Shown: positions 40,316 to 48,488 of the stretch, piece after piece | Position numbering within the stretch: the first letter of the stretch is position 1 | Layout of the letters: each line of letters opens with the position of its first letter | Source: Burkholderia cepacia GG4 | GTDB lineage: Bacteria; Pseudomonadota; Gammaproteobacteria; Burkholderiales; Burkholderiaceae | Assembly: GCF_000292915.1 (NCBI RefSeq) | Contig: NC_018513.1 | Span: forward strand, 2,418,001 to 2,482,000 | Direction: 5' to 3' | DNA length: 64,000 bases | Program-made: the position numbers and the translations under genes | Notes under the pieces: generated by a model | Databases searched by the model: none | What the model saw: the letters and a program-made list of their open reading frames with translations, nothing else | What the model was told of the DNA's origin: nothing

Positions 40316-41029
40316 ATGGCTCATCCTGGAAAAGTTCGCGTGCACCGCGATTCCTCCGGTTGCTACTACGACGGCGAATCATATGCACTCAGGCTACAGT
40401 CGATCAGTGGTTGGCGCGACGAGACGGATCCGACGATCCGGGTCGATCTATTCGCACTACCAAATATGACCGGATTGACCCGGCCCGTTCTCCTGGGCCG
40501 TCCCGGCTCGGCCAGCGATTTCAGGCGCGAAGAGATCACGATCGAACCTGGCGAGTCCGGCGACGAGTTCAGGTGCATGCGGCGTATGATCGCAAACAAC
40601 CGGGATCTGACCTGTCGTGAAGGGATTGCGATCACGCTCGAGCGTGGAATCGGCGATTTGCTGATCGACGACCTGCATCGTGTCGATTGCACGAGCCGGA
40701 TCGCGGCGACACTGCGGAACACGCTGACACCCACGCTGGGAAGAGCGCTGTGGCCGCACGAGGACGAAACGCTGCTGAGTGTCGCAAGCAACATGCTTGA
40801 CGGTCATTCGATGCTCGACGCGATGCAACGAGCCGTCAGCCGGCAATATGGCCCGCTGTTCTCCTCCGCGGGCGACCATCCGCTCGCCAGGGAACTGGGC
40901 GAGGCGCTGCGCAATCAGGAAGGCACGGTCAGCGGTGCGACGATCGTGCGCGTGCCGACCGGATCCGCCAGTTCGCTTGACCAGCACGTCGCGGTCGCTG
41001 CGTGTCAACGGCCGTATGCCGACGGATAG
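40316..41029 (+). CDS. Hypothetical protein downstream of the monooxygenase
   Basis: This 237-residue protein I do not recognise. It has no signal peptide or membrane helix. The N-terminal third has Tyr/Trp-rich beta character (CYYDGESYALRLQSISGWRD); the middle is mixed; the C-terminal third is helical with many charged residues. Base use is less GC-biased than the neighbours. The ribosome site is weak and the ATG at 40316 is chosen because upstream codons overlap low-complexity shadow sequence. It lies 142 bases after XylM and may or may not be in its transcript. Confidence 0.6.
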   Translation: MAHPGKVRVHRDSSGCYYDGESYALRLQSISGWRDETDPTIRVDLFALPNMTGLTRPVLLGRPGSASDFRREEITIEPGESGDEFRCMRRMIANNRDLTCREGIAITLERGIGDLLIDDLHRVDCTSRIAATLRNTLTPTLGRALWPHEDETLLSVASNMLDGHSMLDAMQRAVSRQYGPLFSSAGDHPLARELGEALRNQEGTVSGATIVRVPTGSASSLDQHVAVAACQRPYADG

Positions 41030-41083
41030 CAGGCAACAGAGGCTGCATCGATGGCACGGTCCGGCCGCCGCGCGCGAGGATTC

Positions 41084-42193
41084 TCAGTCGACGGCTGGAC
41101 GGCCGAGTGCGGATGGCCGAAACATCACGTCGGCCCAAGCGTTGAACCGCTTCCGAAACGGCGTTTCGACCGATCGATTCAGGCGGTTTGCAAGTACGAA
41201 CGATGCCGCCAGAAAAACGACGTATTCAATTGCAAGCGCGACTGGACCGGTAGCGACCTTTTCCGAGAGAAGCAGCGCCGGCCGGAACACCGCATGCCCC
41301 AGATACAACGAATACGATATGCCGCCGAGATACTGCGGGGCACGACAGTGCAGCAATCGGGCAATCGGACCTTCGTCGCGACTCAGCGATGCGATGAGCA
41401 TCGCAAATACGGCGGGGGCCGCGAGCGCCGAGCCGGGGACGCGATCCGCAAACAGGATCAGTGCGATCGTGATGGCGACGATCGCAATTTGCGGCGCTGA
41501 TCCGGTCGCATGCATCACCACACGGTGGTCGCGGTGCTGCGCGATGACGGCGCCGATAAAGAAGCCGGCCATACATCGGGCCCATCCCCAGTCGAACGTC
41601 ATTCCGAAGCAATCCCCCTCGGCCAGACACGACTTGGGAACGATCGACGCCCACGCCGCAATCGCATAGCCGGTCATCGCCAATGCCGCGAACACGACGA
41701 CGCGGCGTCGCCCTGGCATCATCAGGCAGAGCGCGCCGAACAACAGATAGACGTAGAACTCGTCGGCCGTACTCCAGCTGACGCCGGTGCCTATGTCGTA
41801 TTGGAAGAGATGGAACCCTTGCGTCATCGTCACGATCGCGACGACTTCGCGAAGGGTTGGCACAAAAGGTGGCGCACTCGGGCTACCCGCCAAAACCGCC
41901 AGCATGACCATCCAGTTGAGCATGACATAGAAGAGCACGCTCGCGACCATGTGCGTCGGCCAGATCCGGCCGAACCGGCGAACCATGAAGCTGAGCCATT
42001 GCCGCGTGTCGCCCATCCTCGCGCCATATGCGCTGCAGATCACGAAACCACTCAAGACGAAAAACAGGTCGACTGCGAGGTACCCGTTCCGGCTCACGCC
42101 ACGGCCGGCACTGTCGAACTGCATGTGATAGATGACGACGAGCAACGCCGCGCACCCGCGCAGTCCCTCGAGACTGGCTATTGTCCTTTTCAT
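41084..42193 (-). CDS. Acyltransferase family 3 (OafA/YrhL-like) membrane protein
   Basis: This 369-residue integral-membrane O-acyltransferase has the start SLEGLRGCAALLVVIYHM with the catalytic His, about ten membrane segments, and FFVLSGFVICSAYG. Family members add acetyl or other acyl groups to sugars of O-antigen, exopolysaccharide or Nod factor. It stands alone at the edge of the accessory region, without other glycan genes nearby, so the target is unknown. Confidence 0.9.
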   Translation of the reverse strand: MKRTIASLEGLRGCAALLVVIYHMQFDSAGRGVSRNGYLAVDLFFVLSGFVICSAYGARMGDTRQWLSFMVRRFGRIWPTHMVASVLFYVMLNWMVMLAVLAGSPSAPPFVPTLREVVAIVTMTQGFHLFQYDIGTGVSWSTADEFYVYLLFGALCLMMPGRRRVVVFAALAMTGYAIAAWASIVPKSCLAEGDCFGMTFDWGWARCMAGFFIGAVIAQHRDHRVVMHATGSAPQIAIVAITIALILFADRVPGSALAAPAVFAMLIASLSRDEGPIARLLHCRAPQYLGGISYSLYLGHAVFRPALLLSEKVATGPVALAIEYVVFLAASFVLANRLNRSVETPFRKRFNAWADVMFRPSALGRPAVD

Positions 42194-42424
42194 GCGCTCC
42201 CCGTACAGATTCTGGTGCTTCCCCGTTGTTCACCGGTTTATAGGGGAAAAGCGGAGCGCGCTCAACGCCGCTAGGGAAAGCCACTAGATGCGGGCGGCGG
42301 TCGAGTCGCCCTGCCGGTGCAACGGCGAGTCGATCGGCAGTCCCGGTGGCTCCGGCGCATCGACGGACACCGTGTCGACATGAGGGACAGCGCTGACGCC
42401 CTCGCCATAGCGAGCACAATGCGA

Positions 42425-42463
42425 CAAAAAACCCCGCCGGGACAGGGTTCCGAACGGGGTTCT
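42425..42463 (-). terminator. Rho-independent terminator, probably the original tRNA-Leu terminator
   Basis: On the minus strand AACCCCG pairs with CGGGGTT around an 18-base loop, followed by TTTTTTG. It lies 33 bases beyond the left 15-bp repeat of the island and points the same way as tRNA-Leu. Before the island inserted, it would have been about 30 bases past the tRNA 3' end. Confidence 0.7.
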
Positions 42464-42495
42464 GCGGTCGCACGAGATTCAGCGGGATGAATCCA

Positions 42496-42510
42496 TGGTG
42501 CCGGGGACCG
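42496..42510. repeat. Left attachment-site repeat of the island
   Basis: TGGTGCCGGGGACCG is identical to the last bases of tRNA-Leu(UAA) at 48190-48204 (complement of the acceptor stem plus CCA). It marks the distal end of an element integrated at the tRNA 3' end. Confidence 0.8.
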
Positions 42511-42621
42511 AAATCAATTAATCAATATAATCATATATTTACATTCGCATGGTGTACGTTTGTAGCATGCCACCCAAGAGTGAACACCAGTCCCGCATCG
42601 GGAGTCGAACCGGCACACACC

Positions 42622-42680
42622 GATGATGCAGCAGTACCTGCGCCCTATCTGACAACGCATCCCGGACAAAGCTACGCCAA
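42622..42680. repeat. Degenerate 59-base direct repeat, copy 1 (island left end)
   Basis: It aligns without gaps to 44991-45049 at roughly three quarters identity, sharing the end ACAAAGCTACGCCAA. Just left of it (42599-42613) is a T-arm-like GGAGTCGAACCGG, possibly a decayed tRNA-end piece. Confidence 0.6.
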
Positions 42681-42708
42681 TTTGCGCGTTGACGCGCAAG
42701 CTGCCGCC

Positions 42709-43641
42709 CTACCGTGCGCCCCCCTGTTGCCAAGGTGCGCCACGCACAAACGCCTCCTCGATCCACTGTTTGAATGCGGTTGTCGTTGCAGAGCTGTACT
42801 TGGCGGACGGACGAACCAGATAGACACCCGCAGCATCACCCAGCAGCCAATCCGGCAGCACCCTCGTCAAATTTCCGGCATCGATATCCTTCGTCATCAG
42901 CCAGTCGCCACCCGCGAGAATCCCCAGCCCGAGACGAGCTGCCGACAAAAGGGCCTCGTTGTCGTTGCTGATCATGCCGCAGCCTACTTTGACCGCGCGC
43001 TGCTCGCAGTCACGCGTCAACTTCCATTCGGGGTACGTGTGCAGACCCGTAAATCCGAGGCAGTGGTGCACAGCAAGATCTGCCGGTTCTGTCGGCGTTC
43101 CATGCCGCTCCAGATACGCAGGCGAGGCACACAGAATGCGGCGGTGATCGCATAGTTTTCTGGCAATCAGTCGATTGTCCGAAAGCTCGCCGATCCGGAT
43201 CGCCGCGTCGAAGCCTTCCGCAACAATGTCGACGAACCGTTCCGAATATTCAGCGTCCAGCACGACACCCGGATAGGCCATTGCGAATTCCGACACGACC
43301 GAACTCAGCCAGATACGTCCCATCGCGGCCGGCAATGCGATCCGCAGACGCCCCCTGACCTGTGCCGCACCTTGCGTCGCGTCCTGCTCGGCCTCGGCAA
43401 TCATGTCGACCGCATGACGCAAGCGCGTCACCAACCGCTCCCCTTCGGCAGTAAAACGCAGTTGCCTCGTGGTTCGTTCGATCAGGCGTATGCCCAAACG
43501 GTGCTCCAATGCGCTGAGCCGCTTTGAGAGCACGGTCGGATGACGCTGCAGTGCCCGGCCGGCTGCAGCAAACGAGCCGTGTTCCCAAAGCGCCAAGAGC
43601 GCCGACCGCTCGTCCGCCTGTCGACTATCGAGAAAGTCCAT
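42709..43641 (-). CDS. LysR-type transcriptional regulator (island)
   Basis: This 310-residue regulator has an HTH near residues 24-43 (FAAAGRALQRHPTVLSKRLS) and LIERTTRQLRFTAEGERLV. The full effector domain ends ALVRG-like at the C-terminus. Start at ATG 43641 (MDFLDSRQADERS), since the longer open frame overlaps the next gene. It lies 77 bases from the quinone reductase on the same strand, so the regulator may be co-transcribed with and control it. Confidence 0.9.
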   Translation of the reverse strand: MDFLDSRQADERSALLALWEHGSFAAAGRALQRHPTVLSKRLSALEHRLGIRLIERTTRQLRFTAEGERLVTRLRHAVDMIAEAEQDATQGAAQVRGRLRIALPAAMGRIWLSSVVSEFAMAYPGVVLDAEYSERFVDIVAEGFDAAIRIGELSDNRLIARKLCDHRRILCASPAYLERHGTPTEPADLAVHHCLGFTGLHTYPEWKLTRDCEQRAVKVGCGMISNDNEALLSAARLGLGILAGGDWLMTKDIDAGNLTRVLPDWLLGDAAGVYLVRPSAKYSSATTTAFKQWIEEAFVRGAPWQQGGAR

Positions 43642-43718
43642 GCCGCTTTCGGGCCTCGCAGAATCAGTAGCTGAATTGTCCGGCAGCGACCCGAGCGAAC
43701 ACGCGTGTGACAGCTCAC

Positions 43719-44693
43719 TCAGGGTGTGAGCACGATCGCGCCCTGTGATCGACCATTCTCGAGATCGGCATGCGCCTCGGCAACATCGGCCAACGGGTAG
43801 CGACGCCAGACTCGCGGCTGGATGATACCGTCTGCGATCGCCCTCAGTACCTCCTGCGCCCGCTCTTGATATTCCTCGGGCGTCGCCGTGTGAGCGGCGA
43901 GCGATGGTCGCGTCAGGAAAAGCGAGCCCTTGGCGTTGAGCGCACCGACTTCGATGGCAGGCGGTGCGCCGGACGTCATGCCGAACGAAACCAGCAGCCC
44001 ACGGGGCCGAAGGCTGTCCAGCGATGCCTCGAAAGAGACGCGGCCGATGGGATCGTAAGCGACATCGACCTTTCTGCCGGACGTCACTTCGGCAACCTGG
44101 GCTGCCAGCGTTGCAGGATCGAACACCACAACCTCGTCGCAACCCGCTGCCTTGGCACGGTCGACACTTTCCTGCCGCGATACAACGCCTATCACGAACG
44201 CACCCAGGCCCTTAGCCCACGGCACCATGATCTGCCCCAACGCACCCGCTGCGCCGTAAAGCAAAACGTTCGAGTTCGAACCGACAGGATACGTTGCCTT
44301 CAGCAAGTATTGAGCAGTTATGCCCTTGAAGAGCACGGCCGCCGCTTCGTCGAAACCCACGCCATCCGGCAACTTTACGAGCCGATTTGCGGGATAGAGG
44401 CGGCCCATCGAGTACGCACCAAGCGGGCCGGCAGCATATGCAACCCTGTCACCGACCGCAACCTCGGTCACGCCCGGCCCGATTGCAGCGACATAGCCTG
44501 CCCCTTCAAGGCCCAGACCTGACGGCAGCGCGATACGGACTGCGCCGGACCGCTGGCTGACGTCCAGTGGATTCACGCCGATCGCCGCCTGCTCCAGCCA
44601 GACTTCTCCCGGCCCCGGCTTTTGCACTCCAGTCTGTTCAAGGCGCAATACTTGCGGACCGCCAGCTTCATGGATTCTGACCGTACGTACCAT
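43719..44693 (-). CDS. Quinone oxidoreductase (zinc-free MDR, Qor type; island)
   Basis: This 324-residue NADPH:quinone reductase has VNPLDVSQRSGAVRI, the cofactor loop LYGAAGALGQIMVPWAKGLG and DVAYDPIGRVSFEASL. It makes a one- or two-electron reduction of quinones or unsaturated carbonyls. Its GC is a little lower than that of the chromosomal MDR genes in this window and it is not their close paralogue. It is first in a two-gene unit with the LysR gene. Confidence 0.9.
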   Translation of the reverse strand: MVRTVRIHEAGGPQVLRLEQTGVQKPGPGEVWLEQAAIGVNPLDVSQRSGAVRIALPSGLGLEGAGYVAAIGPGVTEVAVGDRVAYAAGPLGAYSMGRLYPANRLVKLPDGVGFDEAAAVLFKGITAQYLLKATYPVGSNSNVLLYGAAGALGQIMVPWAKGLGAFVIGVVSRQESVDRAKAAGCDEVVVFDPATLAAQVAEVTSGRKVDVAYDPIGRVSFEASLDSLRPRGLLVSFGMTSGAPPAIEVGALNAKGSLFLTRPSLAAHTATPEEYQERAQEVLRAIADGIIQPRVWRRYPLADVAEAHADLENGRSQGAIVLTP

Positions 44694-44891
44694 CGTGATC
44701 TCCTGGGTGTGTATTGAGTTGTAGTTTAATTACCCAACAAACAATCACCAGTGCCACATATTGCAGATCATATCTGCACCAAATGCATCAATTCACTGCC
44801 CGACATGGGGCGTAGCGATTACGCCGGACAGCACTTTGCCAGCACCCCTCTCCTTGCTACAGGCGGCGATAAGTCCAAAAGACCAACGTCA

Positions 44892-44948
44892 CGCTCGCGC
44901 GTCGCACCGCTGATAGACTCGGGCTGCCAAAGCAACTTTTCCCGATCA
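44892..44948. repeat. Degenerate repeat, copy 1 (mid-island)
   Basis: It shares the core ACTCGG-N2-GCCAAAGCAA-N-TTTT with 47811-47869, which directly follows the integrase remnant. With 44991-45049 it fills most of the 430-base gap between genes (44694-45123), which otherwise holds no gene I can support. Confidence 0.55.
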
Positions 44949-44990
44949 CATAAGCACGCAACCCGTAGCAGCACCTGCAACCGTCACCTC

Positions 44991-45049
44991 CATGATGCGG
45001 CAGTAACTGCACCTTATCTGCCAAGGCTTAGCACACAAAGCTACGCCAA
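44991..45049. repeat. Degenerate 59-base direct repeat, copy 2 (mid-island)
   Basis: This is the partner of 42622-42680. It lies directly right of the repeat at 44892, so a right-end-like and a left-end-like repeat stand side by side in the middle of the island. Confidence 0.6.
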
Positions 45050-45123
45050 GACCTACGCTCTAATCCTCTCCGGAGAGGCCTCAATCACATTCCAATGATT
45101 GTTGCGACATGGTTCGGCTCGGT

Positions 45124-45822
45124 TTACGACAACTCGCCGAGTGCAAACTGCACGGCGGCATCTGTGTGGATGGCAACAGAGTCAAAACCCGGCAGCGGCA
45201 GTTCGTTGGCGTTGAGAATCAAGCAAAGCTCCGTGCAGCCAAAAATCACGGAATCAGCTCCTTCCGCCTTCGCCCCTTCAATGAGCGAAATGAAGACATC
45301 GCGAGAGCGGTCCAGTACTTTGCCAGCGCACAACTCTTCAAAAATAATGTTGTGAACCAAGGTTCTGCCATCAGCGTCCGGCACCATCACATCAATGTCG
45401 TGCTGCTTCATGCGCTCGTGATAGTAGCCATGCTCCATCGTGTACCGCGTGGCGAGCAAGAACGGGCGCTGGCAGCCAGCAGCCTTCAGGTGCTTCGCAG
45501 TTTCATCGATGACATGGATGAACGGCACCGTCACTGCGGCTTCGACGTCCGGTGCAACGAGATGCATGGTGACCGCACAAATCAGCGCGCAATCTGCGCC
45601 TGCGGTTTCGAGAGTGCGACCAATCTCCGCAAGGTAGTTACCAGCATCCTCCCATCGACCAGATTTCTGCATGTCGACAATCTTCTGGAAATCAACCGAA
45701 TACAACAGCAACTCCGCTTGGTGCAAGCCGCCGAGGCGTGCACGCACCAGTTCGTTGATCTGGCGATAGTAGACAGCTGTAGCTTCGCAGCTCATGCCGC
45801 CAATCAATCCAATCTTACGCAT
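45124..45822 (-). CDS. Aspartate/glutamate racemase family protein (YgeA-like)
   Basis: This 232-residue cofactor-free racemase fold opens KIGLIGGMSCEATAVYYRQI. First catalytic Cys lies in ICAVTMHLVAP (usually CTNTMH; the Asn is replaced by Val), and the second in FGCTELCLIL. An AAGGAG lies 8 bases before the ATG at 45822. It should interconvert L and D forms of an acidic or related amino acid. It is likely co-transcribed with the upstream amidotransferase gene; together they suggest modification or salvage of a D-amino acid or amide. Confidence 0.88.
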   Translation of the reverse strand: MRKIGLIGGMSCEATAVYYRQINELVRARLGGLHQAELLLYSVDFQKIVDMQKSGRWEDAGNYLAEIGRTLETAGADCALICAVTMHLVAPDVEAAVTVPFIHVIDETAKHLKAAGCQRPFLLATRYTMEHGYYHERMKQHDIDVMVPDADGRTLVHNIIFEELCAGKVLDRSRDVFISLIEGAKAEGADSVIFGCTELCLILNANELPLPGFDSVAIHTDAAVQFALGELS

Positions 45823-45948
45823 TTCAAACTCCTTTCCAAGGCTCGTCACCTGCCTCGACCGAAACACTGCCCCCGTCACGATGCGCACCGCGGTGGTTCG
45901 CGTGCTACCGACAATCCACCGCACGCATCCCAACACCGTTCAATGGGT

Positions 45949-46665
45949 TCATCGGAACGACTCCACGAACCGTCTGAGCAGTTGGCCAGCGTGTCGCGTG
46001 TCTTCAAGCGCGAGCAGCATTTCGTCAAGATCGTTGCCGTCTGCACGCAAATCATCAGCACGTCGTTTGATGAGTGCCGCTGACACTGCGGTCGAAAATT
46101 CCGGATGAAACTGCGTCGAAATGGCGTTGGGTCCATATCGAACAACCTGGTGTGGATCTTGATCTGAATAAGCCAGAACCTGCGCATCCGGCGGCAGTTC
46201 GATGACGCTTTGCTCGTGCGCCAAATGGGCGGCGAACGTCGCGGGGCAATCTTCGAACAGGGCATCGCTCGCGGCGGCGGGCAGCAAAGTAATTGGTTTG
46301 CATCCGAACTCTCGGCCTTGCAGGGGGTAGTCGACTCGGCCACCCAGCGCATGCGCCATGAGTTGGTGTCCGTAGCAGACGCCGAACAGCGGCATCCCAA
46401 CCTTCATTGCGTCGCGAATCCACTGCGCCGTCGTTTCACTCCACGGCAGCAGGTCCGTGACCATCGACCACGCGCCCGTAATGACCGCGACACGGCTCAC
46501 ATCCGGGGCCGGCAGCGCCTCTCCTTCGAACACACGCACAACTTCGACAGAATGACGCGGCCGCTCCAACGCCCGGCAGAACCAATCTGGCAAGTCTCCA
46601 TGCGCGTTACGAACTTCGTCGGGCGGCGTGCCGACCTGGACAATGAGCAACGGCAAAAGTGTCAT
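45949..46665 (-). CDS. Class I glutamine amidotransferase-fold protein (GMP synthase-like)
   Basis: This 238-residue protein has the nucleophile elbow FGVCYGHQLMAHALGG and the triad His/Glu in QFHPEF. It is a stand-alone GATase of the YfeJ/GuaA-like group that hydrolyses gamma-glutamyl amides. Start at ATG 46665 (MTLLPLLIVQVG), since upstream codons lack homology. It lies 126 bases before the racemase gene and is divergent from the LysR gene at 46779, its likely regulator. Confidence 0.88.
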   Translation of the reverse strand: MTLLPLLIVQVGTPPDEVRNAHGDLPDWFCRALERPRHSVEVVRVFEGEALPAPDVSRVAVITGAWSMVTDLLPWSETTAQWIRDAMKVGMPLFGVCYGHQLMAHALGGRVDYPLQGREFGCKPITLLPAAASDALFEDCPATFAAHLAHEQSVIELPPDAQVLAYSDQDPHQVVRYGPNAISTQFHPEFSTAVSAALIKRRADDLRADGNDLDEMLLALEDTRHAGQLLRRFVESFR

Positions 46666-46778
46666 GACGTGCAAGGCGAAAGTGTCGATGGGAAGTCTGC
46701 AAACAGGGGGCAGACAAGCAAGTCTAGCCAGGCCGTGATATCTTGAAAAATGAATAGTTTCGAACGCGGATTCCCAAA

Positions 46779-47723
46779 ATGAGAAACATCGATCTCGACT
46801 CATTACAGATCTTCAAAGCCGTAGTTGACTTTGGCGGAATAACGAAAGCCGCGGCGCACCTTAATAGGGTCCAGTCCAATATAACGACGCGCATCAAGAA
46901 TCTGGAAGAAAGGCTCGGGGTCGCACTATTTCAACGTCAAGGTGGCAAGCTCGTTCTCTCGGCGGAAGGGCGACTTTTGATCACATATGCCGAACAACTG
47001 CTTCGACTGTCGCACGAAGCAGAGATGGCAATGCGAAGCGGGACTCCGCACGGGACGTTACGCATCGGCACGCTAGAAAGCACTGCGGCAGCGCGCCTTC
47101 CACCGTTCCTGTCGAGCTATCATGGACACTATCCGGACGTGCATATCGAACTGGTAACCGGCACAACCACCGCCCTTATCAGCCGCGTGCACCGCTATGA
47201 CATCGAGGCAGCCTTCATCTCGGAACCATTCCGTGCCAGCAACCTGGAAACTCAGACTGCATTCTCCGAAGAGCTCGTAATCGTCGCGCCGTTACAAGCC
47301 AAGCACATCGAATCGGCAACACATTTGCAGCAGTGCACGGTTATCGCTTTCGCAACCGGCTGCTCCTATCGAAAAATCCTCGACGATTGGCTCGCCGCGT
47401 GTGACGTAGTTCCAGTTCGAGTGCTTGAACTCGCGTCCTATCACGCTATCGTTGCCTGTGTGGCGGCTGGTTCGGGCATCGCCATCGTGCCGCGCTCTGT
47501 GCTGGGAGTCATGCAGGCAGAAAGTCTTGTGAAGATCCTTCCGCTACCACCGGAAGTCGCAAACGTCCACACACACCTGATCTGGCGAGTGGGACACCGA
47601 TCAGTGGCACTCGACGCGCTGCGCTTGGAGTTACGAAGCAAGCAACTCGGGCCAGCTACTGGCGAGAAAGTCAGCGACTTGGTGCACGAATCAAGAGTGG
47701 AGTTATCGCCTCCTGATCGCTAA
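46779..47723 (+). CDS. LysR-type transcriptional regulator (island)
   Basis: This 314-residue regulator opens MRNIDLDSLQIFKAVVDFGG with an HTH near residues 19-38 (ITKAAAHLNRVQSNITTRIK) and LFQRQGGKLVLSAEGRLLI. The effector domain resembles PtrR/NAC-type proteins. It is divergent from the amidotransferase/racemase pair with a 113-base shared gap, the usual LysR arrangement, and likely controls that pair. Confidence 0.92.
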   Translation: MRNIDLDSLQIFKAVVDFGGITKAAAHLNRVQSNITTRIKNLEERLGVALFQRQGGKLVLSAEGRLLITYAEQLLRLSHEAEMAMRSGTPHGTLRIGTLESTAAARLPPFLSSYHGHYPDVHIELVTGTTTALISRVHRYDIEAAFISEPFRASNLETQTAFSEELVIVAPLQAKHIESATHLQQCTVIAFATGCSYRKILDDWLAACDVVPVRVLELASYHAIVACVAAGSGIAIVPRSVLGVMQAESLVKILPLPPEVANVHTHLIWRVGHRSVALDALRLELRSKQLGPATGEKVSDLVHESRVELSPPDR

Positions 47724-47810
47724 ACGAGCACCGAACCCCGCGTAGTCAGTTCGGTTCTAACCGTCGGCTGCCGGTCCTGCTCGCTAGCGACTTATCCAAT
47801 CGGCACACTT

Positions 47811-47869
47811 CGCTCGTGCATTTGCGGGCCGCTGGTAAACTCGGAAGCCAAAGCAATTTTTCATGATCA
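47811..47869. repeat. Degenerate repeat, copy 2 (island right end)
   Basis: This is the partner of 44892-44948. Its right edge coincides with the stop codon of the integrase remnant. Confidence 0.55.
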
Positions 47870-47998
47870 AATGCCGGCCGTGACCTTGCCGAGATTGATC
47901 TCGTGTTCTTTTTGGGTCGCCCACTGCACGGCGTCGGCCTTGCGCTTGAACGTCTCCGAGAGGCTCACGCCCTTCCGGCGCACCTGCACGCGCCACAT
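47867..47998 (-). pseudogene. Tyrosine recombinase (integrase), N-terminal remnant
   Basis: A 43-codon frame from ATG 47998 reads MWRVQVRRKGVSLSETFKRK and then ADAVQWATQKEHEINLGKV, the arm-binding N-terminal domain of tRNA-targeting phage-type integrases. It stops at TGA 47867; the catalytic domain (about 250 residues with the R..HxxR..Y residues) is absent. It sits next to the tRNA-side attachment repeat, the expected place for the integrase of an element like this. Confidence 0.75.
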
Positions 47999-48189
47999 GC
48001 CGCCCCGCTTCGTACAAGTTGCCGTGCATTTCCCCGGTGCAAATCCTGGTGCATATCAGGTGCAGTCGGGTGCAAAAAAGGCTTGATTAGGCTACTTCCC
48101 GACTACGTCAGAGCAGTGAGAGAACAGCACGCAAACCCTTGCCTGACTTGGGTTTGCTTGGGATAGGAATACCAGACTACAGAGAGAGG

Positions 48190-48204
48190 TGGTGCCGGGG
48201 ACCG
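48190..48204. repeat. Right (tRNA-side) attachment-site repeat
   Basis: The second copy of the 15 bases at 42496, here as the true 3' end of tRNA-Leu(UAA). Confidence 0.8.
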
Positions 48205-48241
48205 GACTCGAACCGGCAAGCCAATTAAGGCGGCGGATTTT

Positions 48242-48488
48242 CGTCACACTGCTTCTTTCGAAGTCGGCGTCGTCGGAACGATGCCGTTCGTGCGCTGGAC
48301 TATGCCTTCGCCGTCGCGCGCGGGCGTGATCGCCGCCCGTGCGCCTTAGGCGCCCCCCGTCTAGTCTCTACACCTTCCTCGCGTGACCGCGAGGCTTGGC
48401 TCGGCGTTGCCTCGATGCGTGCATCAGGGGTTTCACCGAATTTGAAGGGTTCTGCACCGACCGTTTCCGACCGGGCACTCAATCGTTT
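48242..48488 (-). ncRNA. Group I self-splicing intron in tRNA-Leu(UAA)
   Basis: Core elements in order on the minus strand: TTCAAATTCGGTGAAACC (P3/P4 strand), GGCAACGCCGAGCCAAGCC (P4-P6), GTGTAGAGACTAGACGG with the P7 5' strand (48357-48368), CCTAAGG, and GGCATAGTCC with the P7 3' strand (48297-48306). GACTA pairs with TAGTC to form P7. Exon 1 ends in U, which can pair as U-G with GAGTG in the intron 5' part (P1). The intron ends in G, the required terminal guanosine. There is no ORF. From memory the core closely resembles the Azoarcus tRNA-Ile intron. Confidence 0.92.

Larger units (their letters stand above)
42511..48189. mobile_element. Genomic island inserted at the 3' end of tRNA-Leu(UAA)
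   Basis: This 5.7-kb segment lies between 15-bp direct repeats, with visibly lower GC than the flanks and AT-rich ends. It holds two LysR genes, a quinone reductase, an Asp/Glu racemase-family gene, an amidotransferase-fold gene, and only a short N-terminal piece of a tyrosine recombinase. The island is therefore probably no longer mobile. Its repeats (42622, 44892, 44991, 47811) suggest two related elements in tandem. Confidence 0.75.

Noticed and set aside
42590..42613. Possible second tRNA gene at the island left end (GGAGTCGAACCGG T-arm-like sequence)
   Set aside because: The T-stem does not pair and no acceptor or anticodon arm can be built; at most a decayed tRNA-end fragment.
48190..48241. 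Treating the sequence at 48190-48241 as a truncated tRNA left by the island
   Set aside because: The missing 5' half is present 247 bases upstream, and the insert has a full group I intron core, so the gene is split by an intron and not truncated.
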